Shown here: positions 8,967 through 18,036 of the stretch, piece after piece | Position numbering within the stretch: position 1 is the first letter of the stretch | How the letters are laid out: the number at the start of each line of letters is the position of its first letter | Assembly: GCF_002014765.1 (NCBI RefSeq) | Contig: NZ_MUYT01000007.1 | Span: forward strand, 91,199-155,198 | DNA length: 64,000 bases | Direction of reading: 5' to 3' | Source: Lwoffella lincolnii | GTDB lineage: Bacteria; Pseudomonadota; Gammaproteobacteria; Pseudomonadales; Moraxellaceae | The notes under the pieces: model-generated | What the model was told of the DNA's origin: nothing | Databases searched by the model: none | Seen by the model: the letters and a program-made list of their open reading frames with translations, nothing else | Translations under genes and position numbers: made by a program

Positions 8967-8996
8967 TTGATTGATAAAATTTTCAAGGAGAACGCA

Positions 8997-10430
8997 ATGA
9001 GTAGCGGTCAAATAGTACAGATTATTGGTGCAGTGATTGATGTCGAGTTCGATAGAAAAAACGTACCACAAGTTTATGATGCTTTAAAAGTTGATGGCAC
9101 TGAGACCACATTAGAAGTTCAACAACAGCTTGGTGATGGTATTGTGCGTACCATCGCCATGGGCTCAACCGAAGGGTTGAAGCGAGGACTATCTGTGAGT
9201 AATACTGGTGCTCCGATTTCTGTGCCTGTTGGAACAGCGACTTTGGGTCGTATCATGGATGTGCTTGGTCGCCCCATTGATGAGCAAGGTGCGGTCAATG
9301 CAGATGAGACGTGGTCTATCCACCGTCAAGCACCCAGTTATGATGAGCAGTCAAATAGTACAGAGCTGTTAGAAACGGGCATTAAAGTGATTGACTTGCT
9401 ATGTCCTTTTGCTAAGGGTGGTAAAGTGGGTTTGTTTGGTGGTGCAGGTGTTGGTAAGACCGTTAATATGATGGAGCTGATTAACAACATCGCTTTAAAG
9501 CATTCTGGTTTGTCTGTGTTTGCTGGTGTGGGTGAGCGTACTCGTGAAGGTAATGACTTTTATCATGAGATGCAAGAAGCAGGTGTGGTGAATACAGAAG
9601 ATTTTAGTAAATCAAAAGTTGCGATGGTCTACGGTCAGATGAATGAGCCACCAGGTAACCGTTTGCGTGTGGCGTTGACAGGTTTGACCATGGCGGAATA
9701 TTTCCGTGACCAAAAAGACCCTAAAACTGGTAAAGGTCGTGATGTTCTGTTATTCGTTGACAACATTTATCGCTATACCCTAGCTGGTACAGAAGTTTCA
9801 GCATTGCTTGGGCGCATGCCTTCAGCGGTGGGTTATCAGCCAACATTGGCAGAAGAAATGGGCATATTACAAGAGCGTATTACTTCAACGCAATCTGGCT
9901 CTATCACTTCAGTACAAGCCGTTTATGTACCTGCTGATGACTTGACTGATCCGTCACCAGCAACCACATTTGCTCACTTAGATGCAACCGTGGTATTAAG
10001 CCGTGACATTGCGTCACAAGGTATTTATCCTGCGGTTGACCCACTTGACTCAACGTCTCGTCAGCTTGACCCACAAGTCATCGGTGAAGAGCATTATAAC
10101 GTGGCCCGTGGTGTACAAGAAGTGTTGCAACGCTATAAAGAGCTTAAGGACATCATCGCTATTTTGGGTATGGACGAGCTATCAGAAGAAGATAAACTGG
10201 TGGTTTATCGTGCCCGTAAAATCCAACGCTTTTTGTCACAGCCTTTCCATGTGGCAGAAGTATTCACCGGTGCTCCAGGTAAATATGTGGCATTGCGTGA
10301 TACCATTGCTGGATTTAAAGCAATCATCAATGGTGAGTATGATGACCTACCAGAGCAAGCATTCTATATGGTTGGTGGTATTGATGAAGTGGTGGCGAAA
10401 GCTGAGCAACTACAAGCCAAAGCATCATAA
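8997..10430 (+). CDS. atpD: ATP synthase F1 subunit beta
   Basis: Catalytic subunit that makes ATP. From the ATG at 8997 (AAGGAG eight bases upstream) it is 477 residues. The P-loop GGAGVGKT is at residues 148-155, followed by the GERTREGND region carrying the catalytic Glu and the DNIYRYTLAGTEVSALLGR loop. A longer reading from a TTG at 8967 was rejected because the ribosome site lies inside it. Normal in length and motifs. Confidence 0.98.
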   Translation: MSSGQIVQIIGAVIDVEFDRKNVPQVYDALKVDGTETTLEVQQQLGDGIVRTIAMGSTEGLKRGLSVSNTGAPISVPVGTATLGRIMDVLGRPIDEQGAVNADETWSIHRQAPSYDEQSNSTELLETGIKVIDLLCPFAKGGKVGLFGGAGVGKTVNMMELINNIALKHSGLSVFAGVGERTREGNDFYHEMQEAGVVNTEDFSKSKVAMVYGQMNEPPGNRLRVALTGLTMAEYFRDQKDPKTGKGRDVLLFVDNIYRYTLAGTEVSALLGRMPSAVGYQPTLAEEMGILQERITSTQSGSITSVQAVYVPADDLTDPSPATTFAHLDATVVLSRDIASQGIYPAVDPLDSTSRQLDPQVIGEEHYNVARGVQEVLQRYKELKDIIAILGMDELSEEDKLVVYRARKIQRFLSQPFHVAEVFTGAPGKYVALRDTIAGFKAIINGEYDDLPEQAFYMVGGIDEVVAKAEQLQAKAS

Positions 10431-10483
10431 GCAACAGCATATCAGCCAAAGCATCATTTAGTGAAATAAGTTAGGAGTAAATC

Positions 10484-10900
10484 ATGGCAACCTTTCAATG
10501 TCGTGTCGTAAGTGCTCGTGAGTCTTTATTTGAAGGAGACATCAGCATGTTGATTGCCACTGGCACGGAAGGTGAGCTTGGCATCATGGCTGGGCATACG
10601 CCATTGATTACTTTGTTAAAGCCAGGCCCCATGCAGGTTAAAACCGCCACAGGTGAAGATGAAATTATTTATGTCTCTGGTGGCGTGTTAGAAGTGCAAC
10701 CTAAAGTGGTGACCGTATTGGCAGACACAGCACTTAGAGCAACCAATTTAGATGAAGCTAAGATTGCAGAAGCTCGCCGTGAAGCTGAGCAACAACTGGC
10801 AAACCAAAATGACAGCATTCAAACCAATGCTGCCTTGGCATCACTTGCTGAATCAGTGGCACAACTACAGACCATTCGTAAGTACAAAAACCGTGCCTAA
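10484..10900 (+). CDS. atpC: ATP synthase F1 subunit epsilon
   Basis: Last gene of the atp operon; the epsilon subunit couples the rotor shaft to the c-ring and can inhibit hydrolysis. The 138-residue protein has the N-terminal beta-sandwich signature (GELGIMAGHTPLIT) and a C-terminal helical hairpin. AGGAG precedes the ATG. It lies 53 bases after atpD. Confidence 0.97.
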   Translation: MATFQCRVVSARESLFEGDISMLIATGTEGELGIMAGHTPLITLLKPGPMQVKTATGEDEIIYVSGGVLEVQPKVVTVLADTALRATNLDEAKIAEARREAEQQLANQNDSIQTNAALASLAESVAQLQTIRKYKNRA

Positions 10901-11053
10901 CCGTACTTAAAAATAAGATTAGCAATTGGTTTAAAGTTTTATGGTATTTTGTGTCGCTGATTATGATGGCTGATGTGATAAACGACACACCATGATATAA
11001 AATACACCACGATATAAAACAAGATAGGTTCTTAGATTAGTAAAGGAATTAAC

Positions 11054-11770
11054 ATGTCACAAGTAGAAGAAGACAATGCCCCAAGGATTTTGATTGTTGA
11101 AGATGACGAACGTCTGGCAATGTTGACGTTAGATTATCTACGTAAAAATGGCTTAGAAGTTGCCATTGAGATGGATGGCAATAAAGCAATCAGACGCATC
11201 ATCAATGAGCAACCAGATTTGGTGGTGTTGGATGTGATGTTACCAGGTAGTGATGGTCTGACTGTCTGCCGTGAAGTACGACCACACTATTCTAATCCCA
11301 TTTTAATGCTGACTGCTCGTACTGATGACATGGATCAGGTGTTAGGCTTGGAGATGGGTGCAGATGACTATGTTGCCAAACCTGCTCAGCCACGAGTGCT
11401 ATTAGCTCGCATTCGTGCGTTGTTACGCCGTACAGAAAATACGCCGTCAGAAGAAGCGCCACAACGCCTTGAATTTGGTGAATTGGTGATTGATAATGGC
11501 GGTCGCTCGGTCAGCTTAAACGATGAATTGGTGGATTTTACCAGTGCTGAATATGACTTGTTGTGGTTATTGGCATCAAACGCTGGTCGCATCTTGTCTC
11601 GTGAGGACATCTTTGAGCGGTTGCGAGGCATTGAGTACGATGGACAAGACCGTTCTATTGATGTGCGTATCTCTCGTATCCGCCCCAAAATTGGCGATGA
11701 CCCAGAAAATCCTAAACGCATCAAAACTGTGCGTTCAAAAGGATATTTGTTTGTTAAAGAAAGCAGTTGA
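11054..11770 (+). CDS. bfmR: BfmR-like OmpR-family response regulator
   Basis: DNA-binding response regulator. In Acinetobacter the BfmR protein controls envelope stress, capsule and biofilm genes, and this sequence closely resembles it as I remember it (for example GLTVCREVRPHY and the QDRSIDVRISRIRPKIGDDP segment). The receiver domain has the acidic pocket EDD (16-18) and phospho-acceptor Asp60 in VVLDVMLPG. A winged-helix domain fills the C-terminal half, ending in RIKTVRSKGYLFV. At 238 residues its length is normal. Its kinase follows 334 bases downstream rather than directly. AAAGGA lies before the ATG. Confidence 0.9.
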   Translation: MSQVEEDNAPRILIVEDDERLAMLTLDYLRKNGLEVAIEMDGNKAIRRIINEQPDLVVLDVMLPGSDGLTVCREVRPHYSNPILMLTARTDDMDQVLGLEMGADDYVAKPAQPRVLLARIRALLRRTENTPSEEAPQRLEFGELVIDNGGRSVSLNDELVDFTSAEYDLLWLLASNAGRILSREDIFERLRGIEYDGQDRSIDVRISRIRPKIGDDPENPKRIKTVRSKGYLFVKESS

Positions 11771-11806
11771 TTTGTGGTATGTTGACTTGTTTTTAACACA
11801 TTAATT

Positions 11807-11835
11807 GTTTAAAAGCTAATTAATAGCTTTTAAAC
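11807..11835. promoter_or_regulatory. Perfect inverted repeat after bfmR
   Basis: GTTTAAAAGCT and AGCTTTTAAAC are perfect 11-bp arms around AATTAAT, 36 bases after the bfmR stop. It could be an RNA hairpin protecting the bfmR message or an operator; the sequence alone does not decide. Confidence 0.5.
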
Positions 11836-11907
11836 ATTAAGCAATGATTTGAAGCATTAACCAACAATATTAATCAATATAATTAATGACTTAAAAATAG
11901 ATTATTA

Positions 11908-11940
11908 AAAAATGTCAGTTTCATACTGGCATTTTTTTTG
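11908..11940 (+). terminator. Intrinsic terminator between bfmR and bfmS
   Basis: TGTCAGT (11913-11919) pairs with ACTGGCA (11925-11931), including one G-U pair, and is followed by eight T residues. It predicts that much bfmR transcription stops before bfmS. Confidence 0.75.
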
Positions 11941-12039
11941 TCTGGCATTTTTTTGTGTTGTCATGTTACAAAAATTTTGAGATTTGGTATCATAATTTGC
12001 TGAAGACATTGTCATGTTACCACGACATACCAGCATAAA

Positions 12040-12071
12040 AATTCCTGATACAGTTAATTCCTGATACAGTT
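12040..12071. repeat. Perfect 16-bp tandem duplication before bfmS
   Basis: AATTCCTGATACAGTT occurs twice head to tail, ending 33 bases before the bfmS start. Confidence 0.95.
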
Positions 12072-12104
12072 TTAGATAAAGTCAATTAGATAGAGTAAAA
12101 ACGC

Positions 12105-13796
12105 ATGCAAATCTATTCCACGTTAAAGCACAGCATATTTTTGCGGATTTATGCTGGGTTATTATTGGTGTGTTTGGTGGTGGTGGTATTTGCTCAAATA
12201 CTGATGACCACGATTAATAAAGAGCGTGTTGGTAGCTATAGCGAACGTATGGCAACTGGGGCTTTTTATGTGGTGGCAGAGGGAATCGCTCACCATCCTG
12301 ACCCAATAGAACGCCAGCATTGGTTGTCTGATGCCAGTAATTTATTTGGTGAAACTTTTCGTGTGATTGAGATGGATAAGATAGATTTTGCATCTACTGA
12401 ACTTAAAAAGCTTAATAAGCAAAAAAGTGTGGTACGCACATCAGGCGGTAGGCAAGAGACGTATGTTTATTATCGTATCCCCGGAGAAAATAATATTGTT
12501 ACGGTTAAAATCAAACAAGTATCTGAGCAACAAGTGCGTGCATTGGCGATTTTTTTGCTGGATGATTTGTCCAATTTTCGCACTTTGGAAGAAAAAACAG
12601 AACGTCTTGCCACCATTTCAAACCAGTTTGGCTTTCCAATACAATTCGCCAATATCAATGATGTTGATGTCGATGCTGACCAGCGAGTGAGATTACGCCG
12701 TAGTGAAGTGGTGGTGCGTTTTCGTGACAGTGCCAGTGTCGAAAACTCTGCTTTTATCATCTTAGTGCCTACAGAAATCAGCGATACGGTCATTCATGTG
12801 GGTCCTATACAGCTGTTTAATTGGTACCCTTTAAATTTAATCATCAGTGTGATTTTAATCAGCATGTTTTTGATCAGTCTTGGTGTGTATGCGTTGATTT
12901 TCCCATTAGAACGTAAGTTGCAGTTGGTGCAAGTTGGTCTAAATAACGTGACTAAGGGAAAATTGAACACTCGTGTTGAAGTGGTGGGGCAAGATGAAAT
13001 TTCTCGATTGTCTGCAACTTTTAACTCGATGGTTGAGCATATCAAAAGGTTGATTGAGTCACAAAGAGAGCTTACTCGAGCAGTGTCGCATGAGTTGCGT
13101 ACGCCTGTTGCACGCATTCGTTTTGCGGTGGACATGCTGGCAGATACCGATGATGCTGAATCCAGAGAAATGCAACGTGATTATATTGACAAAGACATCG
13201 AAGCATTAAATGGTCTGATTGATGAAATATTGACCTATGCCAAGCTAGAAGAAGGGTCGCCAAAGCTGGATTGGGAGATGGTGAATTTGTCAGAGCTAAT
13301 CACTCAGATTGTCAAAGAAACCAATGCACTGGGTAAACCGATTGAAGTTATCTCTGAGATTAGTCATGCCAAAGCACGAGCCATGGCAGACCGTCGATAT
13401 TTACATCGAGTGGTGCAGAATTTGGCGGGCAATGCTTTACGTTACGCCAATGGTAAGATTAAAGTGTCAGCAGGAGTCGCAAAAGGCAGGGCTTATGTAA
13501 CCGTTGAAGATGATGGACAAGGCATTCCTGAAGCTGATCGTGATAAGGTATTTATCCCATTTTCCCGTCTTGACGACAGCCGTACAAGAGCATCGGGTGG
13601 TTATGGATTAGGGTTATCCATTGTCTCTCGCATTGCTTTTTGGTTTAATGGAGAAATCTCGGTTAATGAAAGCCCTGAGCTTGGTGGTGCGAAATTTACC
13701 ATGACATGGCCAGTAAAGCAGTTAAACCAAACCATTGCAGCTGATGAACTCACACAAGAAGTCAGTGCCAAAAAAATCATCACAGACACAAAGTGA
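12105..13796 (+). CDS. bfmS: BfmS-like sensor histidine kinase
   Basis: Membrane sensor kinase, expected partner of BfmR. The 563-residue protein has two membrane helices (about 10-33 and 243-267) enclosing a periplasmic sensor domain of some 210 residues. A HAMP linker follows, then the dimerisation/phosphoacceptor helix with His329 in SHELRTPVARIRF, and a HATPase domain (N box NLAGNALRYA, G1 DDGQGIPE, G2 GGYGLGLSIV). It is separated from bfmR by a predicted terminator and a 16-bp duplication. The C-terminal tail after the ATPase domain is polar and probably flexible. Confidence 0.88.
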   Translation: MQIYSTLKHSIFLRIYAGLLLVCLVVVVFAQILMTTINKERVGSYSERMATGAFYVVAEGIAHHPDPIERQHWLSDASNLFGETFRVIEMDKIDFASTELKKLNKQKSVVRTSGGRQETYVYYRIPGENNIVTVKIKQVSEQQVRALAIFLLDDLSNFRTLEEKTERLATISNQFGFPIQFANINDVDVDADQRVRLRRSEVVVRFRDSASVENSAFIILVPTEISDTVIHVGPIQLFNWYPLNLIISVILISMFLISLGVYALIFPLERKLQLVQVGLNNVTKGKLNTRVEVVGQDEISRLSATFNSMVEHIKRLIESQRELTRAVSHELRTPVARIRFAVDMLADTDDAESREMQRDYIDKDIEALNGLIDEILTYAKLEEGSPKLDWEMVNLSELITQIVKETNALGKPIEVISEISHAKARAMADRRYLHRVVQNLAGNALRYANGKIKVSAGVAKGRAYVTVEDDGQGIPEADRDKVFIPFSRLDDSRTRASGGYGLGLSIVSRIAFWFNGEISVNESPELGGAKFTMTWPVKQLNQTIAADELTQEVSAKKIITDTK

Positions 13797-14032
13797 TGGT
13801 TGATAAATAACGGTTAAACAATATAACGGTTAAAAGATATATAATAGTGGTTAAAAAATATATAAAATCTGATTTTATCTATAAAAAGGGTGATTAATCC
13901 GACATAAGGTTTGTCTTTAACAGCATTTATCGATATCATAGGTAATGATGGATAGGCGTTTGGCACATCATTTTCACCGATTTTCATTCATTTTTCATTC
14001 ATATTGATGTTCATTAATAAAGGAGTGTGGCG

Positions 14033-14212
14033 ATGCCATACATTTTTGGTCTGTTGGTGATAGCCAATGTGGCTCTGTTGGGGTATTTTGGTTTTGTATA
14101 TGAGCCAAGTCATGCTGCTGATGTGTCTGAACATCAAGCTCAATTAAGCAAGCCCATCAGTTTTGAAAACACATCCATTCAAGCACCCCCTGTCATAGGT
14201 ACAAAAAAATGA
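14033..14212 (+). CDS. Small single-pass membrane protein, unknown function
   Basis: A 59-residue protein beginning MPYIFGLLVIANVALLGYFG, with one N-terminal hydrophobic helix and a polar, probably periplasmic tail rich in Ser, Pro and Gln. I chose the ATG at 14033 because AGGAG lies 7 bases upstream; a GTG two codons earlier is too close to that site. It follows bfmS by 236 bases on the same strand. I do not recognise the family. Position suggests an accessory to the BfmRS system, but that is inference. Confidence 0.65.
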   Translation: MPYIFGLLVIANVALLGYFGFVYEPSHAADVSEHQAQLSKPISFENTSIQAPPVIGTKK

Positions 14213-14292
14213 CCCCTAAAATCCCGTAAGGTATGTTTTGCCTTAAGCCAATACCACCTTAATCATTATTTTTTGAACCAAAGTCATCTTAA

Positions 14293-15753
14293 TCACTCAA
14301 CCCCTTGCGACAACAACGGAATTAACACGCACACCATCAAGCCCCCATCAGGGTGATTTTGTGCGTGTACATGTCCTTGGTGTAACTTAGCAATGCGATT
14401 GACAATCGCCAATCCCAACCCACTGCCTTGCGTGGTGCGAGCAGTCTCCCCCCGTTCAAATGGTTGCATAATCCTTGCTAATTGGTCATCAGCAACACCT
14501 TGACCATGGTCATGAACACAAATCACCAGCGTATCATGCTCAGCAGTTTGATTAATCACCATTGCATCTGTCAAGTCTGTGGTCAATATAGAGGCTTGGT
14601 TAGGGGTTATTGTCATGGCAAATAACGCATCTGCCAAGTTGGCATCATGATGAATAATGTGGGTATCAATCTCAATGGGTGGTGTGCCATAGCGAGTGGC
14701 ATTATTCACCAAATTAACAATCAATCGCTTGATGGACAACGGACGCAATGCCACCAATGGCAACGGCTTACTGGTATGGCGAATGTCTAAAGGAGCGAAC
14801 TGCACAATAATTTCATTGATAATCACCGACAAATCGGTCAGACGCATTGGCTCATCTGAGCCATCTTTCATAAAGCTAATAAACTGCTCTAAAATAGCGT
14901 CCATATCTTCAATGTCATACACCAACCCTTCTTTTAAAAACTCATCAGGCAACATCTCAGCTGTCAGACGCATGCGGGTTAATGGCGTACGCAAATCATG
15001 TGAAATACCCGCCAACATGATGTTTCGCTCTTTTTGTGTTTGGCTTAACGTGGTAAATAAACGGTTAAACGCCATATTGACTTGGCGAATCTCGCTTGAG
15101 CCTTTAGCGGTGGGTAGGGTGGTCGCTTGTCCAAGCTGAATATAGTTGTTGGCCACTTTTTGCAATCTACGTAATGGACGATTGAGTTGTCGCACCAACA
15201 ACAAAATGGTAACCAAAGCAAATATGGGAATGCCCAACAAAAACATCAACATCAACGTGGGGCTATATTGTGAATAATGAATGACCGATTCACGCATCCA
15301 ATATTCTGGATAACGATGGTCTTGTATCCACAGCATGGCAGTGGGCTTAAATTTAAAATACACCTGTACAGGGCGACCAAGTTGGGCAGTGATTTCTTGC
15401 TCCATCAATTCTGTCAGATGGCTGACCACAAGCTTTTCTGTTACATCAGGAAAATCAGTGTCTTGATCAACATAAATTAAATGTATGGATGATAACAGCT
15501 GTTTTTTTTGTGATTCATTTAATTGCCATTCATCAGTATGAAGAATTTTTTCAACCAACATCAATTCAGTTGCCAAATAACGAGCGTGGCTTTTGATTTC
15601 TGGCAAATAAAAGCTACGCCAAAAAAACCACAGCGTCAGACACACACTCACCGTAACCATTGTCATCACCATCCATGTGGTTTGCCAAGTGTTGGAATGA
15701 AGCAAATGACGTAATTTAATGAGCATCGTTGGTAATGAGGTGTTTTTTTTCAT
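14293..15753 (-). CDS. EnvZ-like sensor histidine kinase without an adjacent regulator
   Basis: Inner-membrane histidine kinase of 486 residues. Two membrane helices (about 27-48 and 166-187) flank a periplasmic domain of about 115 residues. A HAMP segment follows, then the phosphoacceptor His252 in AGISHDLRTPLTRMRL, which closely resembles the EnvZ H box. The ATPase domain has the N box NLVNNATRYG, G1 DHGQGV and G2 GSGLGLAIVNRI, with an insertion of about 35 residues between N and G1. An ompR-type regulator would normally lie directly upstream, but the neighbouring upstream gene is rpsP on the other strand. The likely partner is therefore elsewhere in the genome. Confidence 0.82.
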   Translation of the reverse strand: MKKNTSLPTMLIKLRHLLHSNTWQTTWMVMTMVTVSVCLTLWFFWRSFYLPEIKSHARYLATELMLVEKILHTDEWQLNESQKKQLLSSIHLIYVDQDTDFPDVTEKLVVSHLTELMEQEITAQLGRPVQVYFKFKPTAMLWIQDHRYPEYWMRESVIHYSQYSPTLMLMFLLGIPIFALVTILLLVRQLNRPLRRLQKVANNYIQLGQATTLPTAKGSSEIRQVNMAFNRLFTTLSQTQKERNIMLAGISHDLRTPLTRMRLTAEMLPDEFLKEGLVYDIEDMDAILEQFISFMKDGSDEPMRLTDLSVIINEIIVQFAPLDIRHTSKPLPLVALRPLSIKRLIVNLVNNATRYGTPPIEIDTHIIHHDANLADALFAMTITPNQASILTTDLTDAMVINQTAEHDTLVICVHDHGQGVADDQLARIMQPFERGETARTTQGSGLGLAIVNRIAKLHQGHVHAQNHPDGGLMVCVLIPLLSQGVE

Positions 15754-15838
15754 AAGCCAGCAAAAACCCTAAAAAGATAACAACAAAAAATAATCTTACC
15801 AATCAATCATATTGTCAGTAAATCGCACCATGCACCAT

Positions 15839-15868
15839 AAATAAACACATGGGAAATAAACACATGGA
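15839..15868. repeat. 15-bp tandem duplication upstream of rpsP
   Basis: AAATAAACACATGGG and AAATAAACACATGGA lie head to tail (14 of 15 identical) in the spacer between the EnvZ-like gene and rpsP. Confidence 0.85.
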
Positions 15869-16003
15869 TAGTCAGCAACGTATTGATGGTCAGCCAAACA
15901 AAAACATCGTCAGCAAAAATACAGTGAAATACTGGTTTTCTTTTAACAACAATTATGCTAAGATTATGCCCTTTTTGGTCTACTTGCGAAAGAGAGAGTT
16001 TAC

Positions 16004-16264
16004 ATGGTTGTTATTCGTTTAGCACGGGGCGGTGCCAAAAAACGCCCATTTTATCAAGTGGTTGTTGCTGATCAACGTCGTGCCCGTGACGGTCGTTACA
16101 TTGAAAACATTGGCTTTTTTAACCCATTGGCAAAAGAGTCAGAAGAAGGCGTTCGCCTAAATATGGAAGCGTATAACGCTTGGATTGAAAAAGGGGCTCA
16201 GCCATCTGACCGTGTTAAGTCTTTGGCAAAAGAATTTAAAAAGCTACAAGCAACAACTGCCTAA
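16004..16264 (+). CDS. rpsP: 30S ribosomal protein S16
   Basis: Small-subunit ribosomal protein needed for 30S assembly. The 86-residue sequence begins MVVIRLARGGAKKRPFYQVVVADQ, the standard S16 signature. It is the first gene of the rpsP-rimM-trmD-rplS group, 56 bases before rimM. GAGAG precedes the ATG. Confidence 0.98.
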   Translation: MVVIRLARGGAKKRPFYQVVVADQRRARDGRYIENIGFFNPLAKESEEGVRLNMEAYNAWIEKGAQPSDRVKSLAKEFKKLQATTA

Positions 16265-16320
16265 GCCTTGATGCTCAGTTAACAAAAGCAAGTTAGCAAA
16301 ACATACCAGCAAAGATTGAC

Positions 16321-16953
16321 ATGGCTCATTTTTTTGACAATACAGACGTTATGGACACAGACGTTACCGACGTTGTGTCTGTGCTGGCAAGCAATGCCAA
16401 GACAACCAAAGTCTTAGATGGCAGTTCTGTGCCACCAGTAGAAAAGCTGATAAAAATTGGGCAATTAAAAAAGCCGTATGGCATCAAAGGTTGGTTATGG
16501 GTACATAGTCTGACTGATGAACGTGGTGATATCTTTGCCATGTCCCCTTGGTGGATAAAGACAGCCACAGGGTTTAAACCCCTGACGGTTGTTAACTGGC
16601 GACAGCAAGGCTCTGGTATTGTCGCTCAGTTTGATGAAGTGCCAGACCGCAACGTCGCTGAGACCATGCACGGTGTGAGCATTTGGGTATCCTCTGATGC
16701 CTTGCCTAAGCCTAAAGCAGATGAATACTATTGGTCAGAGTTGGTGGGGTTAAGTGTGATAAATACACAAGGGGAAAACCTTGGTCGCATTGACCAGCTT
16801 ATGGAGACAGGCGCTCATGATGTCATGGTTGTGGCTGCCACAGCCAATAGCATTGATGGTGAACAGCGATTAATCCCTTGGCATCAGCAAACCGTTCTTA
16901 AAGTCAATCAAGATGAAGCCGTGGTAACGGTGGATTGGCAAGCTGATTATTGA
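16321..16953 (+). CDS. rimM: Ribosome maturation factor RimM
   Basis: Binds S19 and helps mature the 30S head. The protein has the RimM N-terminal barrel (IGQLKKPYGIKGWLWVHSLTD) and the PRC-barrel domain ending in RLIPWHQQTVLKVN. At 210 residues it is some 30 longer than usual because about 40 residues precede the barrel. That extension is polar, rich in Asp, Thr and Val, and has no clear ribosome site upstream of its ATG. No convincing internal start was seen near the barrel. Confidence 0.95.
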   Translation: MAHFFDNTDVMDTDVTDVVSVLASNAKTTKVLDGSSVPPVEKLIKIGQLKKPYGIKGWLWVHSLTDERGDIFAMSPWWIKTATGFKPLTVVNWRQQGSGIVAQFDEVPDRNVAETMHGVSIWVSSDALPKPKADEYYWSELVGLSVINTQGENLGRIDQLMETGAHDVMVVAATANSIDGEQRLIPWHQQTVLKVNQDEAVVTVDWQADY

Positions 16954-17027
16954 TGTTGCCAAAAGTCGCTCAAATTGATGCCATGCTTGCTAAAATTAAT
17001 GCCGTTGAGTCAGTTAGGTAAGATTGC

Positions 17028-17774
17028 ATGTTTTTTGCCGTGATTAGCATCATGCCAGAGATGTTCACTGCCTTGAGTAATTTTGGCATTACCGCCCGTG
17101 CCATACATAATAAGCAAGCGGTGGTAGAGTACATTAATCCCAGAGACTTTACCCAAGACAATTACCGACGCATTGATGAACGACCTTATGGCGGCGGTGC
17201 TGGCATGGTATTAATGGCAGAGCCATTGGCAAAAGCCATCATGTATGCTAAGTCATTAGCAAGTGAGTATGGTTGTCAAGTTGATGCTCATCATTGTCCT
17301 GTAGTGTATATGTCGCCACAAGGACAGACACTTGATGAAAGTGTGGTTCGGTCGTTTGCTCCATTAGATGGCATGATTGTGTTGTGTGGTCGTTATGATG
17401 GCGTAGATGAGCGGTTACTTGAGCGGTACGTTGACAAACAAATATCCATCGGTGATTATGTGCTAAGTGGTGGTGAGTTGCCAGCAATGGTATTGATGGA
17501 CAGTCTCATTCGCCGTTTGCCCAATGTGATGGGTGATGAGCTGTCTGCACAGCAGGATTCATTTGTCGATGGGCTACTTGACTACCCTCAATATACCAAG
17601 CCACTGGATTTTGAAGGACTCACAGTACCAGCAGTGCTGTTATCTGGGCATCATGCCAATATTGCTAAATGGCGATTTGTACAGCAGGTCAAGCGAACAC
17701 AGCAGTTACGAGCAGATTTGTGGGAACAGTTTGTTCCTAATGCTCAGCAGAAAAACTGGCTTGTGGACAATTAA
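17028..17774 (+). CDS. trmD: tRNA (guanine-N1)-methyltransferase
   Basis: Methylates G37 of tRNAs next to the anticodon, preventing +1 frameshifts. The 248-residue SPOUT-family protein has the conserved YGGGAGMVL, GRYDGVDERLLE and IGDYVLSGGELPAM motifs, the last forming the S-adenosylmethionine knot. Length is normal. It is 74 bases after rimM. Confidence 0.98.
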   Translation: MFFAVISIMPEMFTALSNFGITARAIHNKQAVVEYINPRDFTQDNYRRIDERPYGGGAGMVLMAEPLAKAIMYAKSLASEYGCQVDAHHCPVVYMSPQGQTLDESVVRSFAPLDGMIVLCGRYDGVDERLLERYVDKQISIGDYVLSGGELPAMVLMDSLIRRLPNVMGDELSAQQDSFVDGLLDYPQYTKPLDFEGLTVPAVLLSGHHANIAKWRFVQQVKRTQQLRADLWEQFVPNAQQKNWLVDN

Positions 17775-17798
17775 TTGATAAGACAATTAATTGATAAG
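17767..17798. repeat. Perfect 16-bp tandem duplication over the trmD stop
   Basis: ACAATTAATTGATAAG occurs twice head to tail. The first copy contains the trmD stop codon. A partial third copy (TTGATAAG) follows. Confidence 0.95.
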
Positions 17799-17987
17799 TT
17801 GATAAGTGAATTTATCGGTTGTTATTGTGTTTGGTTGTTATTTTGCTTTTAAGTGCCAAATTTAAGTGAATATCAATTTAAGCAAATATTTTTAGTTTTT
17901 ATTTTAGCCTTGTGGTGGTTTACTTTACCATGGGTTATTATTTTTTGTCATTTTTTGCTTTAGTAGAAGATGATTGCCATAAAAAAC

Positions 17988-18026
17988 AGGTGATAAGCGA
18001 TGAGCCTCTATCACCTTATCATAAGG
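17988..18026 (+). promoter_or_regulatory. Candidate rplS leader with alternative hairpins
   Basis: AGGTGATA (17988-17995) can pair with TATCACCT (18009-18016). Overlapping the right arm, CCTT (18014-18017) can instead pair with AAGG (18023-18026), which is the ribosome-binding site of rplS. The two pairings cannot coexist, the arrangement expected of an autoregulated ribosomal protein leader. The second stem is only 4 bp, so this is tentative. Confidence 0.35.
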
Positions 18027-18036
18027 AATCAGTGCC

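Noticed and set aside
8967..8996. Longer AtpD start at TTG
   Set aside because: The AAGGAG ribosome site lies within the extension, 8 bases before the ATG at 8997, and family members start there.
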